The notes beneath the pieces were generated by a model, which saw nothing but the letters and a program-made list of their open reading frames with translations, made no database searches and had not been told where the DNA came from. A stretch of 64,000 nt of DNA from Dromaius novaehollandiae (lineage: Eukaryota > Chordata > Aves > Casuariiformes > Dromaiidae): contig NC_088099.1 in the NCBI RefSeq assembly GCF_036370855.1, positions 17,513,501 through 17,577,500 of the forward strand. The letters are read 5' to 3'. Made by a program: the position numbers and the translations under genes. This document shows, piece after piece, positions 50,046-63,303 of this stretch. Numbering within the stretch: the stretch's first letter is position 1; each line of letters opens with the position of its first letter.

Positions 50046-52189
50046 TTGAACTTCTGAAAGTTCCCTTTTTGTTCTTCCTAGCTCATGTAGTGGCGTTTCA
50101 ATATAAATGTCACCTTCCCCAAAACAGAGAGGTTTACTGAGGTTGGAAGAAACCTTTCTTAAGCTTGGGATTTAGATGGAATTCAGGCAAAAAGGGGTTA
50201 TTCTGACAAAATGTCTTTCTTTTAAAGTTTGAGAAAAAACATACCAGTGATGGGTGAGATTACAGAGGAGCTGGACAATTAATTGCTCAGTTCAGTGAGT
50301 GTTCCCAGCTGTCTTGGGACCCAGCTCCCTGCAAAAGAGAATGCCAAGACACAGTTTCCCTCTTCCAGCATCAAGTTAACACTCCTCATCCCTTCTCAGC
50401 TATTCTTTAGCCATCTTGACACAATCAGTAATGAAAAACAAGGCCATCCTCCATAGACTTTCTTTTTACTCACTGCCTTCTAGCTATTTTCCATACAAAA
50501 GTGAAATGTCAAATTTGCCTATGCTGGGTCTGGAAACCATAGGACTGAGATTGGATTATTCAGTTGTAATATCAAATGCAAATTGGATCATGGGTTATGT
50601 TTTTTGCATTGGGGTATAGGATGGCTGGCAAGAAAAGAGCTATGGAGCTCTGTCTGCAAGGGTCTGGGAAGTGGGAATAGTCTGTGGTTAATTCCACTCT
50701 GAAAACAGCCTCCTACTGCTTTGCTGCTTTCATGAGAATCACCACTGGAATAAACCCAGATCTTTTGAAATATTCACTGAAAATAAGAGACCCGCCCATG
50801 CCAAAAGAGTCTAGCAGCCTGGATTATGGAAACCCAATCTCATAGTCTGGGTCTGAACAAGGCAGAGCAGAGACTCTGGCTGCCATGTACTAGGTTTTAT
50901 TTTCTGAGGTTCTGGGTTGCATCTCAGTCTCCTCTGCTATTTTGTAATTTGTGTCCTATTTTGTAAAAATAATTCAGCAAGAGTAGAAGAAATTGTGTCT
51001 GTGTAGCCCATCAGCTGGAATAATCATCTGGGTAACTGGTTCAAGTCTTAGCATCCCCAGCATCTTAGGTGTGTAGATTTTATGCATGAGGTTAATTGTC
51101 TCAGTTAACTAGAATCCCAGTTTAGAAAGAAGAGGAATTAAAAATTGAAAACCTTTTTGGATGGAGTTCAAGGTACTTAGGGGTAAATGAGAACAAGCTA
51201 GGCATGACACCAAGGGCAGAAAGGAAGGATGGCTACAGGATCAAAGTGGGATGCTCTGAAGGGGTTTATTGAAGATTCAGATGTTGATGATGCTGCTTTG
51301 ACCAAACTGGGCCTAGTGGTGGTGTGTCCAGAGCCATGAGCAGAAATTGGTGAACTAGAGACATACGTTGCAAAAGGTCAGTGGTGGCTCGTGAATGTGG
51401 TGACACTGCTGAATAATTTCACGCACATTTTGTTGACCACTTCCTACTCCTGGGAAATTCTCTCATAGTGTGGTTTTGGGTCTCCACATCTTTGGGGAAG
51501 TTGCTAAAGCAGAAATCACATGTCTCAGGCATGCTAGAAGAGCGAACTGGTAGATGCTAGTAGATAGACTGGCCATCTAATAGGAGAAATGTTGATTCAG
51601 GTGCTGTAAGTGGTACCTATATAGACCTGAAGGGAATTGATAAGATCAGGTACATGTTCCTGTAGGAAAGTCCTAAGGAAAGTCACCGATAAATTGGTTT
51701 CAGGACTGAGGTATACTGATTCATGCCTCACAGGTAAATTCAAGGAAGCTGGAGCTCCAGCAGAAGTGTTTCTAAAATCAAAACCTTTTTGCCTCTTTTT
51801 CCACCTGCCAGAAAATGCTTCTAATAAACAGTGTGTCACAGCCCCAGCCAGAGCAGCAAGCCACCTTGTTTAATCTACCTGGCCTCCTCCCAGTATTTTG
51901 CCCGTCCTCATCCTGATCCCCACTGACCCATCCTGCTCCTGGTCCAGGCTGCACTTGGAGCCCACCCTGCTCCCACCCATCCAACCTGTCTCTCACCCAA
52001 ACACAAGCTGTCCCTTTATGTTCCTTCTAAATCCTGCCGCCACATCGCAGCCTGTTTGAGTTTCAGCTGTCTCAGAAGCTCCTTTAATTTTATTTATAAG
52101 GTCCCTGGCAAACAAACTGCCCCTCTTCCTCTTCACCCACTAACCCCAAAGCGAGGCTCAATGTGAACTGGGTCCAGGCATTCACAGCG
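50046..52189. other. Non-coding block upstream of the CpG island
   Basis: No exon recognised. The C-rich stretch 51885-52000 marks the transition towards the CpG island. Confidence 0.5.
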
Positions 52190-52655
52190 CAGGAGGACCC
52201 TCAGCGTGGGCTCAGGCATCGGGGCTGAGCCGCTGGGGCAGGCTAGCCGTGAGGGGCCTGACAAGAGCGAAGGCGTTCGCGAGGCTCTGCGGGATTCAGA
52301 GGGCTGACACGGAGGGGGGCTGAAGCACCCCGGTGTAGGGCCGCGCAGGCGAGCGCGGGAGGGAGCAGGGGCACGTGAAAGAAGCAGCGAAAACGAGGAG
52401 CTTTGGCGAGCTAAGTCTGGGCAACGAATGAATGACCCCAAAGACGCCGTGGCGTCGCTTCAGCATGGCTTCCCCCGACCCAGCACAGCCTTTCAGAGGC
52501 TCCCGCCCCGCCGCCGGGCCCAGCGTCTCTCCTCCTCCCCGCAGCGCCGCCCCCGCGGCCGGGGAGTTCCCCGGGGCCCGCAGCCGTACGGACCCACCGC
52601 CCGCCGTCCCCGCGGCCATTGCCGGGCACCTCGGCGACGGCGAGGCCAGGCGGCG

Positions 52656-52669
52656 CCCGCAGGTGGCGC
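52656..52669 (+). promoter_or_regulatory. CTCF-like binding motif
   Basis: CCCGCAGGTGGCGC matches the CTCF core (CCASYAGRKGGCRS) at 13 of 14 positions, inside the CpG island. Confidence 0.55.
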
Positions 52670-52787
52670 TGCTGCAGAGGCTTCCCGCCGGCGGCCGGCG
52701 CGGGGCCCGGCTCCGCGGGGCGCCCGGCACTGCCCACCCCCCGCCCCGGGCTGGCCCTGGGGAGCGCTGAGCGCCGGAGGAGGCCGG

Positions 52788-52793
52788 GTGAGT
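52788..52793 (+). other. Candidate 5' splice donor of a CpG-island first exon
   Basis: CCGG then GTGAGT: a full consensus donor hexamer at the 3' edge of the CpG peak, with the exon ending at 52787. The 112-codon frame from 52432 stops at 52770, before the donor. The frame from 52428 stays open through it. Confidence 0.45.
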
Positions 52794-52852
52794 TCCAGCC
52801 CGGCGGCTTTACGAAATGCTCCTGGCAGCAGGGGTAATGCTGAGGGGCTCTG

Positions 52853-52933
52853 CTCTTTTTATTTTTCTTATTTTTCTTATTTTTCTTTCTTCTTTTTTTT
52901 CTTTTTCTTTTTTCTTTTTTCTTTTTTTTTCTT
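52853..52933 (+). repeat. T-rich microsatellite beside the CpG island
   Basis: Three tandem ATTTTTCTT units (52861-52887) run into a (TTTTTC)n-like tract ending at 52933. The Phe-rich peptide stretch in the long plus-strand frame comes from this repeat and is not protein evidence. Confidence 0.95.
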
Positions 52934-53194
52934 AAAGGAAGGCCTTAATTGGCTATTTACCGCTGTCTGAAAAACCTGTCTTTGTCCTAAGGGAGAGCGG
53001 CTGTGTCCCCGTACGCAGGCAGTGTAGGTGCACTTCAGAGTGGGGCTGCCATGTCATGGGAAGTAGCTTCAAAAAAAGAAAGGCTGGTGCATCTTTACTC
53101 TTGTCATGTTTTCCCATATGTAAAGAACACTGAGGAAAAAAAACTGGAGTAATTTTTCACTAGGGGGATTTTTCTTCCTTCAGAAAGGAAAACG

Positions 53195-53640
53195 AACCGC
53201 GGGAGCCAGTCCAGCGGCCTTTCGCCACAAGAAACCTGCAGCCCCACGGCACAAAATGGCACCCGGCCGGCGGTGGCGCAGCCTCCCGCGGTGCCCGGCA
53301 GGCAGGGCGCAGGAAACGCCGCTGCTTCCTCTCCTGACGCCCTGCGCATGTATCAGGAAGGATCTGGGAGGTCTAGAAACCCTGCACGGGGCCATGTTTG
53401 CCGACAGTCGTGCTGGTTCAAAACGTGGAGCGGCTGCCGTGGCCTCTGAGGGGGGCGCGAAGATGGGGCTGCAGCGACTCGTTGTCTCCCTTTGGCTCCC
53501 CTGTGAGAAGGGGAGCAGAAGAAACAGAGAACCGAGACCTTAATACCGCTGAAGGGATGCCGGGCAGGCCTGGGCTGACCAGGCCGGGGACGAAGGGGCC
53601 AGCCCTCCCGAGAGGCTGCAGCGAGGCCTGTTAGGGGTTG
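53195..53640. promoter_or_regulatory. Second CpG-rich segment
   Basis: CpG density rises again from 53195, after a ~360-base AT-rich gap containing the T-rich repeat. It contains CACCCGGCCGGCGGTGGCG near 53261 and scattered CpGs to about 53620. The two segments are probably one island split by the repeat. Frames of 70-95 codons on both strands are unrecognised. Confidence 0.5.
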
Positions 53641-56600
53641 TCATGCCATCCTGGGTGCAGACAGTGAAAGGGTGAACAAGTGCTTGAGAAAGGTGATCAG
53701 AAGTTAAGACGGGGCGCTTCCCAGCCATGATTTCTCCTCCTGATGTCCTCCTCCTCAGCAGCAAGGAAGAATCCTTCAGGAGTTTTTTTGACTTGGTGGT
53801 TTCTTGTTGAGAAAGATTTGCTGCCTTCTCCCCACAAATTTCTGCTGAATAGTACAGTCAAACCCAAGTGTCAGAGCAGGGGTGGTTGTTACCAACATCC
53901 TGTAAAGGGGGATAAGCGAGCAGGCAAAGCAGCTCAAGGTGGGTCCATGGGCTGATAGGAAACCAGAGATCAGCTGTAGCCATTTTAAACAAGTGACTGT
54001 GCTGAAAGAGGCTTAGGTTTTCTACAGCACTGTCTCTATGTAATTGAGATTTTTGTTTCTCATCATTGATCAACCTCTGTGCTTCACAGCCCCATTGCTA
54101 TGATGGACTCATTCAACTATTTATATGGTTCAAATGTACAGACATGGCCTAGAAAAACAAAATCTTAAGGCAAAGTCTTAGGAAATTGTTCAGAAGTCTT
54201 AGAAACTGAGTCACTGGGGATGGGTTGAACTTTGCTTCTTTCTTCCAGCTGCCTGCTGTGTGTTTGGCAGATAGGGGTTGCACTAAGAAGGGGTCCTGGA
54301 GTTCAAAAGCCTCCCCTGCCTGCAGCGAGGTGGAGCATGGCACAGGATGCAGGTCGTCACAGATAACAGCTCGGTGTATCAGGGTCTCAGCTTCCCTCTC
54401 CCACACTGCTTACTCTGCTCTCTCCCTCTCCTTCACACACTGCTTGGAGGGAGGTTCTGGGATAGGATATGATTTTCAGAGCCATTTACAGCTCTTCAGA
54501 TGGCTAAAGTCCAGCATATCCTGCTGATTCAGCAGTGGAGGGCAATTCCTGTCTTAAGGGGAAGGAGTGAAAAAGAGATAAATGCATCTCCTTGCCTTAG
54601 AAGGCATGAGTTACACCTTGCAACCCTGTCTGGCTGAAATGTGGACCGCTATTACAGAACAGTACTGTTTCACTGGTATAGTTAAAGTAATATAATTTCT
54701 CAGTGGTGGACACAATTGTATGGATATAAATGTAGTCACCAGCATTTACCAACCACTAAATTATGACTTCAGCTGGAATAACTATGCTGCTGCACAGAGC
54801 TGTGTGCACGCCAGGCTTTGGTGGTTTTGGGGGGGAGAGGCTGGGTATCTAAGCAGATCAAAAATGTCTTGTGGGGAAAAAAAAAAGGTTTTCTTGGCAT
54901 TTCGGACAGTTTTAAATATATCCATGATTCTTTTATTATTCCCCTTCCCCCAAATTCTCTCTTTAAACCTGTTATCAAAATCATCTGGCTGGTTGTTAGA
55001 ACACCACCAACATAGCCAACAATCATTTGATATTAAAAATGTAAAAGTATACAGGAATAAAAGGCACAGGGTTTTCCATGAACATCCTCTTATTTTATTA
55101 AAAGAGTTGACAACGTTCATGAATTTTGTCTTTCAGTTCTCTAGGGGGGAAAAAAAAGATGTTTTTTACATAAGGAGTGTTTCTTTTAAAAATCTAGCGC
55201 AGTCCTCTGACTGTCCTGACCTTCCTGAAGTGCCAGTGATTTTTGGGGGCAGGGGAAAGGCGCCTCTGTTTTCAACATGGTACTGATATGTCTCAGGAGG
55301 ACTTTTGGCTGGAGTAACTGGTTTGTACAAGAACTGCTTAGGGGAGGAAGGGTGTTGCAGGTACACACAGGTGTGTCTGTACTTAGAGAAGGAGCTGAAA
55401 GGTAATGCAGAAGGAAAAGTTTTGTGGATACTTTTCAGCCTTGTGTGTTCAAGAGGAGGCTGGGAAAGGAAGGAAATAAGAAAAGCATATCACAAAGCGA
55501 AGAGAGCTATGACATTTTACAGCAGCTGAAGATCTCCTCCACAATGTTTTTACTTCTTTCATGTGGTGTTATCAGAGTCCTTTGCAAGGGTTTATTATCG
55601 TGTTCTCCCAGACAGAAAGCAGACAGCCATCCTGTGACCCGCATCCTGAGTTTTACAGACCTTCTTGTCCTGTGCCATCTGGGATATTTATAGTGTGACC
55701 CACCACTGGGAGAACAGAGGACTTCCTTTATACTCTAAACATTATGTTATAATAATAATGAGAAACTGGGACAAATGACAAGCCTTCCTGCCCACAAGAT
55801 ATCATAACCCTGCCACTTCAAATGACACGAGTTGGCTATGTTGCCGTGCTATTTGTTCAGTTGGTTTCAGATTCTTGCTTGTTCTTGCTACTGTAGTGAA
55901 ACTGAGGCTAAAGGCTGTACCCGGGGCAGTATGCAAAAAGTACCCTGAATACTCCACAAGCTAAATGGAGCAGGGAAGGAGTGAAAGGAGAAGGTGTAAC
56001 TCCCCACTTAGGGCAACATCTCTCCACCCAGTCCTTCACAGGGACTGGCTGTTAAATTAATGACAAAGCAAGATACAGCTAGTCCATTATAAAGTACAGT
56101 GCCGCAAAGCTCAGGTGAAGTGTATTTTGCTGACCTGCACCCGCAAAGGGATTTAAGGGCTTTATTCCTGTTAGGTTTGGTGAACACCTGCTTTGATCTT
56201 GATTATAGTTACGAGAAATATTCTTTTTTCAAGGGGTAAAACAAAGGAGCTGGCTCCCTGATCAGCCACCCTTCCTTTCTGCACCACAACCCCGGAGGTA
56301 TGACATTCCTGCAGGCTGGCTTTAGCACTTGTCACTGGATAAACTGTGCTAAGGGATTTCCAGGGGCCTGTTTTTCTTTCTCCCAAGAAAGGGAAGATTC
56401 AGAGCAGACAGAGAAAGAGAGAGAGATAATCCACCTTTAATTGAAACTGGGTCCGGATACCATTGTTAGCCAGAAAAGGTCAAACGTGCTTTAGGGCTAG
56501 AAGAGGTCAGTGAGAGAGATAAAGAAGATGAGGTGTGGGTAGAGTAAGATAAGAGCAAAAGGTCTTATCTGATGAGCAAAGGGTCAGGGCTGTGTAGGCC

Positions 56601-59600
56601 CAGTGCGAGTTAGCTGGTGACTCTCAAACTAGTGTTGGAGAGGGTGCAGGGAAGCCCTGCAGCTTGAAGGATTTCTGGCTGATTGAGCAAGAACCTGTCC
56701 AAGTGAGGGCTTGTCAGCTGCAGCAGCCAGAAATGCACAGTCCTCTCTTCCTTAATCTTTCCTGTGTTTCCATCTGACTTGCTTTGCAGACTGGGGTAGC
56801 CATAAGCGCCTATACATTTGCCTGGTGGGAGCATGGACAATGTTACCCTGTAGGATGTGGACCAGCCCCTGCGCTTGAGCATTTGGTTGGTACTGTGTGC
56901 TGAACCCTTTGCTGTGACTGGAGATAATCATAATTTAGTGCAGTGGTAAGCAGTAAGAGGAGAAAAGGTATGTACTGAGTTGGGTGATCTTCTTTGTCTG
57001 CTCAAGATAATGACCAGTCAGGATTTTCCAAAGCCCTGACTGCTTACTGCTCCCATTGCCTGAACTGGCACAGATATCAGCCTTGATACTGCCACTCTTC
57101 TGTTTCCAGAGAAGGTGGGTGGTGGTGGGTGGGAGCAAGCGCAGAAAGGCCTGTGCAGTCATGTCTTCACCTTTCCCACTGAGCTATTTAAGTTCCCCAA
57201 CACACTTCCAGCCTCTGCTCCTTGCTTTGAAGGATCAGATCTCCGTGTAACAGGACAATTTGGTCCCTAGGCACTCTGGATACTTCTTCCCAGTGTAGAT
57301 GATAGTAAATGGTTCAGTTATGTTGTATATGGCTACTACTGAAAAAGTAATAAACAATATTTGTGCATTAACGCAGGGAGTAATACTAAGGTGAAGAGCA
57401 GAAACAGAAACAAAAACCTGTCAGCAATTGGAAAGAATTGAATGCCTTCCTCCTTCTACCTGGGGAAAATTTAGGAAAACTGGTCTGTAGATTAAAATTG
57501 GGTGGAAGATGAGAGTATGTTGGACTAGAGGCCTTTATACCTCAAGAAGGTGGGGAAGGAGGGGGTACAGTGGGATCATATTGGCTGGATGTTGGAAGGA
57601 AAAGGAGAGCAAAACTGCCACAGTGATTTCTATGTGCAGCATCCTCTAATCCTTCTGGTCTCATGTTCCACAGGTTTACTGGTGACACGTGAGGAGTTTC
57701 AGGATGCATCCATTGCTTCTCCACAGCATACATGTGAGTGTGACAGTGAGGCCTCACCTGCTTATAAGCCAAAGACAAAAGACAGACCTTCATGCTCCAA
57801 CCATTAGTGTGGCCAACACGTTTGCCTAAAATGGGTAGGGTTTCTTTTTATACCTTAATGCTTAGCTTTCTGAAGGTTCTATCAGCACAGACACAGAGCG
57901 TGCTATTCCTTACTCCAGTGTAGCCAAGCTATACTATCCCAGTGCCATTTCAACTTGTGCAAGGGGAGTGGAAAATGCTCTGAAATGGCAGCTTTAGCTA
58001 GTGCAAATGTCTGGTTGCCAGGCAGTAAAGGAGGACCAGACTCTTGCACAGAGGCAGAACATACCCTAAAGGTAGCAAACAGAGAGTATACAACTTGGAA
58101 ACATGACCTAGAGTCTGTGAAGAACTGGGAAAGTCTGGACATGGAAAGAATTTTTTTTAAATAAACACATGAAAGATAATTTCTGTACCTGACGGTATAA
58201 CAGGACTACCAGTGAGAGTTTTCCGTGTAGTGATACAGCAGTCCCCTGGAGAATACTGCAGGCTTTTAACGCTTCACTGATAAACTTACCTTTCTCCAAG
58301 GTAATGCAAACACCAGGGCACATGTTCCATTTTGCCCCATACTGATAACAGATCCACAGAGGAGCATATCCATGCAAAATCTTTATTTGGAGAATGTCTC
58401 TTTGTTGGACACTAGCACCCCTCCAGTTTACATGTAAGCACAGAAATACATTATTTGTATTGTGCAGAAAAAATACAAATAAATTCTTAAAACACATTCA
58501 TCCTGCGATATCATATAAATACTACTGCAGCTGCTTACCCCCATTTCCTCCCTCTGTCCCTCTCTCTCTGCCCTTGAGCTACGTAAAGTAGAAATCCAAG
58601 TCAATGAGCTAGTATTGGCTTTGAGGATATGCCACAGTATCTTGGAAGTCAGTGTGGAGAATTACCTGCATTCTATAAGGACAAAGAAATAAGAATGCTG
58701 ATATATACTCTCTAGCACATAGATCTCCTTGTTTTCCTTCCAGCTTAGGAATAGCTTTTGGAATGGTTCTAATTATTTTCTCTGCCAGTCCGGAGCTAAA
58801 AAGAAGGCTGTGATTGCTGCTGTTGAAGGTGGAAAGTTCCTCCTTCATTTTATAATCTGTATGTTATTGCGGTTTCTGTTGGCTGGGAAATTCCATTTTT
58901 ATTTCTAATCTCAGCCATGTGTTGGTCAATGCTGACTTCAGTTCCCTTCACCCTCTCCCTGCTGTGCAGCTCTGCAAGCCATATTGCAAACATATTTTTC
59001 AGCATGGGTGGGAGATAGCATTGTGGTTTTGAGCTTTGCTATTGATATCAGGATTTCCCTTTTTCTTTGAAACATTTTTTTCTTTAAAAATAGAGCTGAT
59101 GGTAAACAGCTTTCATTTAGTTCCCAGAGGGAGTTTCACTGAACATTTTCATGCTAGTTGGGATATGAGAATTAAATCAAAATTGCCCAACTTTTCTAAT
59201 AGTTTCAATGATATAGTCATCATCTCATGAAATCGCCAGCTTGATCCTTTAAACTGTTACTCTTCTGTATAGTCCCAATATACTTAGTGGAGTATTCATG
59301 TAAGTAAATCTCACTCCAGTAAATTAGGACTGCAACATCATGGCATTATTGCCAGGGGTATGAAAATAGGGGACTGTTTGGTCCTTAACCTAGAAAATAC
59401 CAATGCCCAGCAAGAGGAGTGCTTTACAGAAAACATTCAAAAGACCAACAAGCTACCAATCTTTTCCATTGAATTTAACATAGGTTACTCTGTAGTTTTG
59501 TTTCACTTATTTAAGTGAATGGCTTCTGCTAGAGAAAGACTTGGTTTTCAGATATACTTGCCTCAGTTAGATCTTGAACCTGAGCAACAGTGCAAGAACT

Positions 59601-60014
59601 TCTGCCATTTGAAATGCAAGAACATTTCACTTTTACTTTTATCCCACTAATTTTTCCTGTGAAAAGAGGCAGAGATAAAAATGTCAATGTTTTAACCCAA
59701 AAGGGAGTTCCAGTACTATAAAAATAACATTCAGTTGGCTGTCCATGTGCCAAAGGCAACAAAACATTGACTATAGATACTAATATTGATTAATGGTATT
59801 AAACAAACAGGAACATTTTACTAAATTCAAATATTTATATATAAATAAGCCTGGTGGGACTGGTTATTTTCAAGGGGTGCACCCTTGGCAGATTACTTTT
59901 ATTCCTTGAACACTTCAAACATATACTGTAAACAATCTCTCATGTTTTTTTCCAACAGTTATTAGGTGTTTAAGTATATAGAATATTTACTCCCAATGTT
60001 CTTGCATTATTCCA
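53641..60014. other. Non-coding block downstream of the CpG island
   Basis: AT-leaning. If a plus-strand transcript starts at the island, this would be its first intron or body. A donor-like CAAGGTGGGT occurs near 53936. The 188-codon frame at 54720-55286 shows no domain and has stop-rich alternatives. No exon is called. Confidence 0.5.
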
Positions 60015-60064
60015 TGTCCTGTCAAGAGCTGAGTCAAGGAATCTTGACGGTTTCAGTACAGGAC
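60015..60064 (+). other. Bulged hairpin-forming inverted repeat
   Basis: TGTCCTGT (60015-60022) pairs with ACAGGACA (60057-60064). The adjacent TCAAGA (60022-60027) pairs with TCTTGA (60042-60047). No known small-RNA sequence is recognised. Confidence 0.6.
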
Positions 60065-62980
60065 ACGGTTGTCTGCAGTAAAGACTAACCTGCTGGTAAA
60101 ATCTGTTGTATGAAATACTTCAATACTTCTTATGTCTAGGAAAGATTATTTTTTTGTTATTAACTAACTATTAGTGCTTATTCAAGTGTATTGCTGGGCA
60201 TTTCAATTAACAATGATCTTTAGTCATTAAAAAGAATATCCCTCCTTTGCTTTTCCCAACCGATCCAGTGGGATTTGAAAGACATACCCAAAAAGCTCTG
60301 CTCAAACTGCGCTTTCTCCTACCCAATTCAAAATCACTTCAGCAAGAGTTGTAGTGGGACCAGTAGAGAGCGACTCTTCATGCAAACAACTTCCAATTTA
60401 TACTCAGGGGAACCACATGAGGGAGCGCTTTTACCTTCCAAAAATGACATTCTCCCCAGGGGAATCCCTGCGAGTCTTCTTGCTTCACACCTCTCCACTG
60501 GGACTCCAAAGTGACTTGCCTTTCTTTGTTAACATGGGTGAGTAAAGCTCAGTAGCCCCTCAAGCTCACTGGTCACTCTTCTTTCTCCAGCAGAAGACAA
60601 GGGTTGACACTTTGGATTCATTGTTTATTGTCCTGGCACCAGAGTTGATACCTTAGCACTGACATGACGTGCTGTTACTTTCACTAACCGTTTGGGTTGA
60701 CTATCCATTCTGGATTTCAGCAGGGTACATGAAAGGAGATGGCACATCTTATTTAGCTACCCAGCTTCACAGGAGTCTCCCTATTTAAACACTTTTTAAA
60801 TGTATAAACCAGGCACGGGTTCTTTGCATGAATTTCTGGGAATGCTTGTGAAAGTAACATCTACCCAAACAACCACTCTGACATCTTGTTATCCAACCCA
60901 AACTGCCCTAGTTACAGCAGTATGGCAAACTGGCTATACAACATCTGGTAATAACGTGATTTTTGAGGAACCAGCTCTGCTCTTCCTCCTGAGAATAAAG
61001 ATAAACCTGCAGTTTATCCACTGCTGTTCTGTAGTTACACTCCTGCATTGGAGGAGGCACAGGAAACAGACTGCCACGTCCTCTTCCTCCATGCCCACTC
61101 ACCCCTGAGCCCTCTGAGATTGCCATTACCAGTGACAGCTATTGCCATGATAGTTTTACGTACCCATTGAGACAGGCACTAAAGTCATCATTTAGGTTTT
61201 TTTTTTAATTACATTTAGTGTAAGAGGAGCTTTCCATTGACTGGTATTTGCAACTAGCAAAAGGTTTATGGAAAGGTGTCCACCTACAGTACTCGCCAGC
61301 CCAGTGAGGTACCTGACACCTTTATTATGACACAGGTACTGTAGAAACACTGAGCCATAATTATTCATACAACTGTATTTTATGTATTTCTTAGATATAT
61401 GTATCATAGTAGGAAAAGAAATAACTAGTGTTGCTAGACAAATACACCGTTTTTATAGCAGTACTACCTCTAGTCTTTCATCTATTGGTCAGTCACAAAA
61501 TACTGCACAGTAAGGCTTCCTAACTGACTTTCTAGATTTTAGTTTCTTACTCTTAGGCAATAAAACCTCCCCTTCAATAATTCTGCTTATTTCTTTTTTT
61601 AAGATATTGTCTCTCTGCATGCGTTGGAAAAGTAATCACTTGACATGACCGATGAAGCAGGCATGTTCCAAAATTGATTAAGCCCCTCCTCATCAGAAGA
61701 AAAAAAGATGCAGAAAAACCTGTTGTTTCACAGAGAAATGAACTGAAGTAGCAGTACTGGTGATCTATGACAATTTAAAGTTCTCCAGAAATTAAGGGTA
61801 AATTAAGATCTACAAGTTATTGCCAGGCATCTCAGTTTTACTAGTAAGTGGGATGATGAGAATGGAAGCAACTCATTTTAATAAGTGGGTCTTTGTGGAG
61901 AGATATATGGGGGGGAAATATGTTTTGTAGCCATTTGCTACCCCTAGATGTCCTATGCAGATGCTGGTGAAGAAGCTAGATTTTAAAAGAAAGGTGGATA
62001 CAGTAAGATTGATGGGAACAGTTTGTCAACAAGTATTGCTAGGGAGCATGCACAAGAGTTAATAAAACAAATTATGCACCACATTTTCTTTTTAAACAAG
62101 CTTTAAATAGTCCATATTTAACAGAATCATGTGTTACAGACAAGAAATTCTTGCTGCCAAAGCACAAGATGAGTGTTTTTCCCCTTGTTTTTCCAAATTA
62201 CAGACTTACTGAAAAAAAACAGTATTTCAGGAATTTAAAAGAATTTTAAAAATAAAATTATGCTACAAAAACAAAAAAGGCCAGTGGAAGAGACCAGTGA
62301 AGTACATGAATAAGTCATCAGAAGAATGTTAGCAAACAGAAGCACTTACAAAAAACCCACACAGGAGTGGACATAAAGGCTTTAAAGACACAGATACTAT
62401 GGAGGCTAATTCAGTGTCAAACAGCAGAATGCATGGGCTTTATAATAAAATCTGTAATTCATGCAGTTGTGTGTGCAGATAATATATATTTAAAGCCATG
62501 TATTTAAATACCTCAGAGAAGACACCTAAACTCCTCCCCAGTAATATCAACTGGCTTCAGGGAAGAATTTAACCCAGGTTTATTTGTTTTTATATACTGG
62601 CCTAATCCAAAACCACAATATGTAAAAAGAAACAAAGTGAAAGAAAGAAACCAGGTATTTTATCTGAGCTGTTCAGAGACACTGAGACAAAGATCCATAC
62701 GCACTTTTTGGTAATTACAGTCACTGGAATGTTATGGCAGGAACACCAGCCCAGACAGTTCTCAGCTGTGTTTCAGAAAGTTACTCCAGGAAGAATGATC
62801 CAGGGGTTGAGTGGGGAAAAAACAGAAATTAACCCTGTAGTACAAACATACATACATAGATGGCTCTTTTCACAACAAAATAAGATAGCACTACTGAATA
62901 TGTGGCAGTATGGAGTGTGTATTAAGAGACACAAGTGAAATCTGCTTGGGTCACCTTCACTCAGAGGGATAAGTCTTAAA

Positions 62981-62982
<2 letters not shown>

Positions 62983-63011
<29 letters not shown>
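62983..63011 (+). repeat. (TAA)n trinucleotide microsatellite
   Basis: An uninterrupted ATA/AAT/TAA repeat of about 9-10 units. Confidence 0.97.
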
Positions 63012-63015
<4 letters not shown>

Positions 63016-63291
63016 CTTTATACTTGCCACTTGTTAGCAATTGTTTACATCGTAGAAAAATAGATAGTATTCTGTAACAAGAAATATAGTTACTTTGTTA
63101 AAATGGGCTATTTTAAACCAGCTACTATTCTGTCATATAAAGAATTTCTAAACAGCAAAACAAAAATAGGTAATACTGAGTGCAAAACAGCCAGTGGTAT
63201 ACTTTGCATTGGTCTGAAACACTAGTTGCCAGCTACTGTAATTACATATTCTGTACACAGTATTACAAAAGTCTTCATCTTTTAGAAGCTT

Positions 63292-63303
63292 GGGGGGGGG
63301 GGG
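63292..63303 (+). repeat. G12 homopolymer
   Basis: Twelve consecutive G. It is the second such run in the window, after 33702-33713, and a likely site of length uncertainty. Confidence 0.95.

Larger units (their letters stand above)
52190..52830. promoter_or_regulatory. CpG island, probable gene promoter / first exon region
   Basis: Dense CpG and GC content begins near 52190 and peaks at 52440-52800. This is the only strong island in the window. GC boxes (CCCGCCCCGCC near 52502, CCGCCCCGGG near 52741), an E-box CACGTG (52372-52377) and a CTCF-like motif are present; there is no TATA box. Open frames run on both strands: plus from ATGs at 52428, 52432 and 52464 (the last in good Kozak context, AGCATGG), minus from an ATG at about 52617 in good context (GCAATGG). 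None of the predicted peptides is recognised, and long frames are expected in GC-rich sequence. The consensus donor at 52788 favours a plus-strand transcript; a bidirectional or CpG-island lncRNA promoter is also possible. Confidence 0.75.

Noticed and set aside
52428..52970. 180-codon plus-strand frame across the CpG island
   Set aside because: GC-rich frames open on both strands. The C-terminal part is translated T-rich microsatellite (poly-Phe) and lies beyond a consensus splice donor.
54720..55286. 188-codon plus-strand frame
   Set aside because: AT-rich, domain-less and low-complexity stretches; overlapping minus-strand frames of similar quality.
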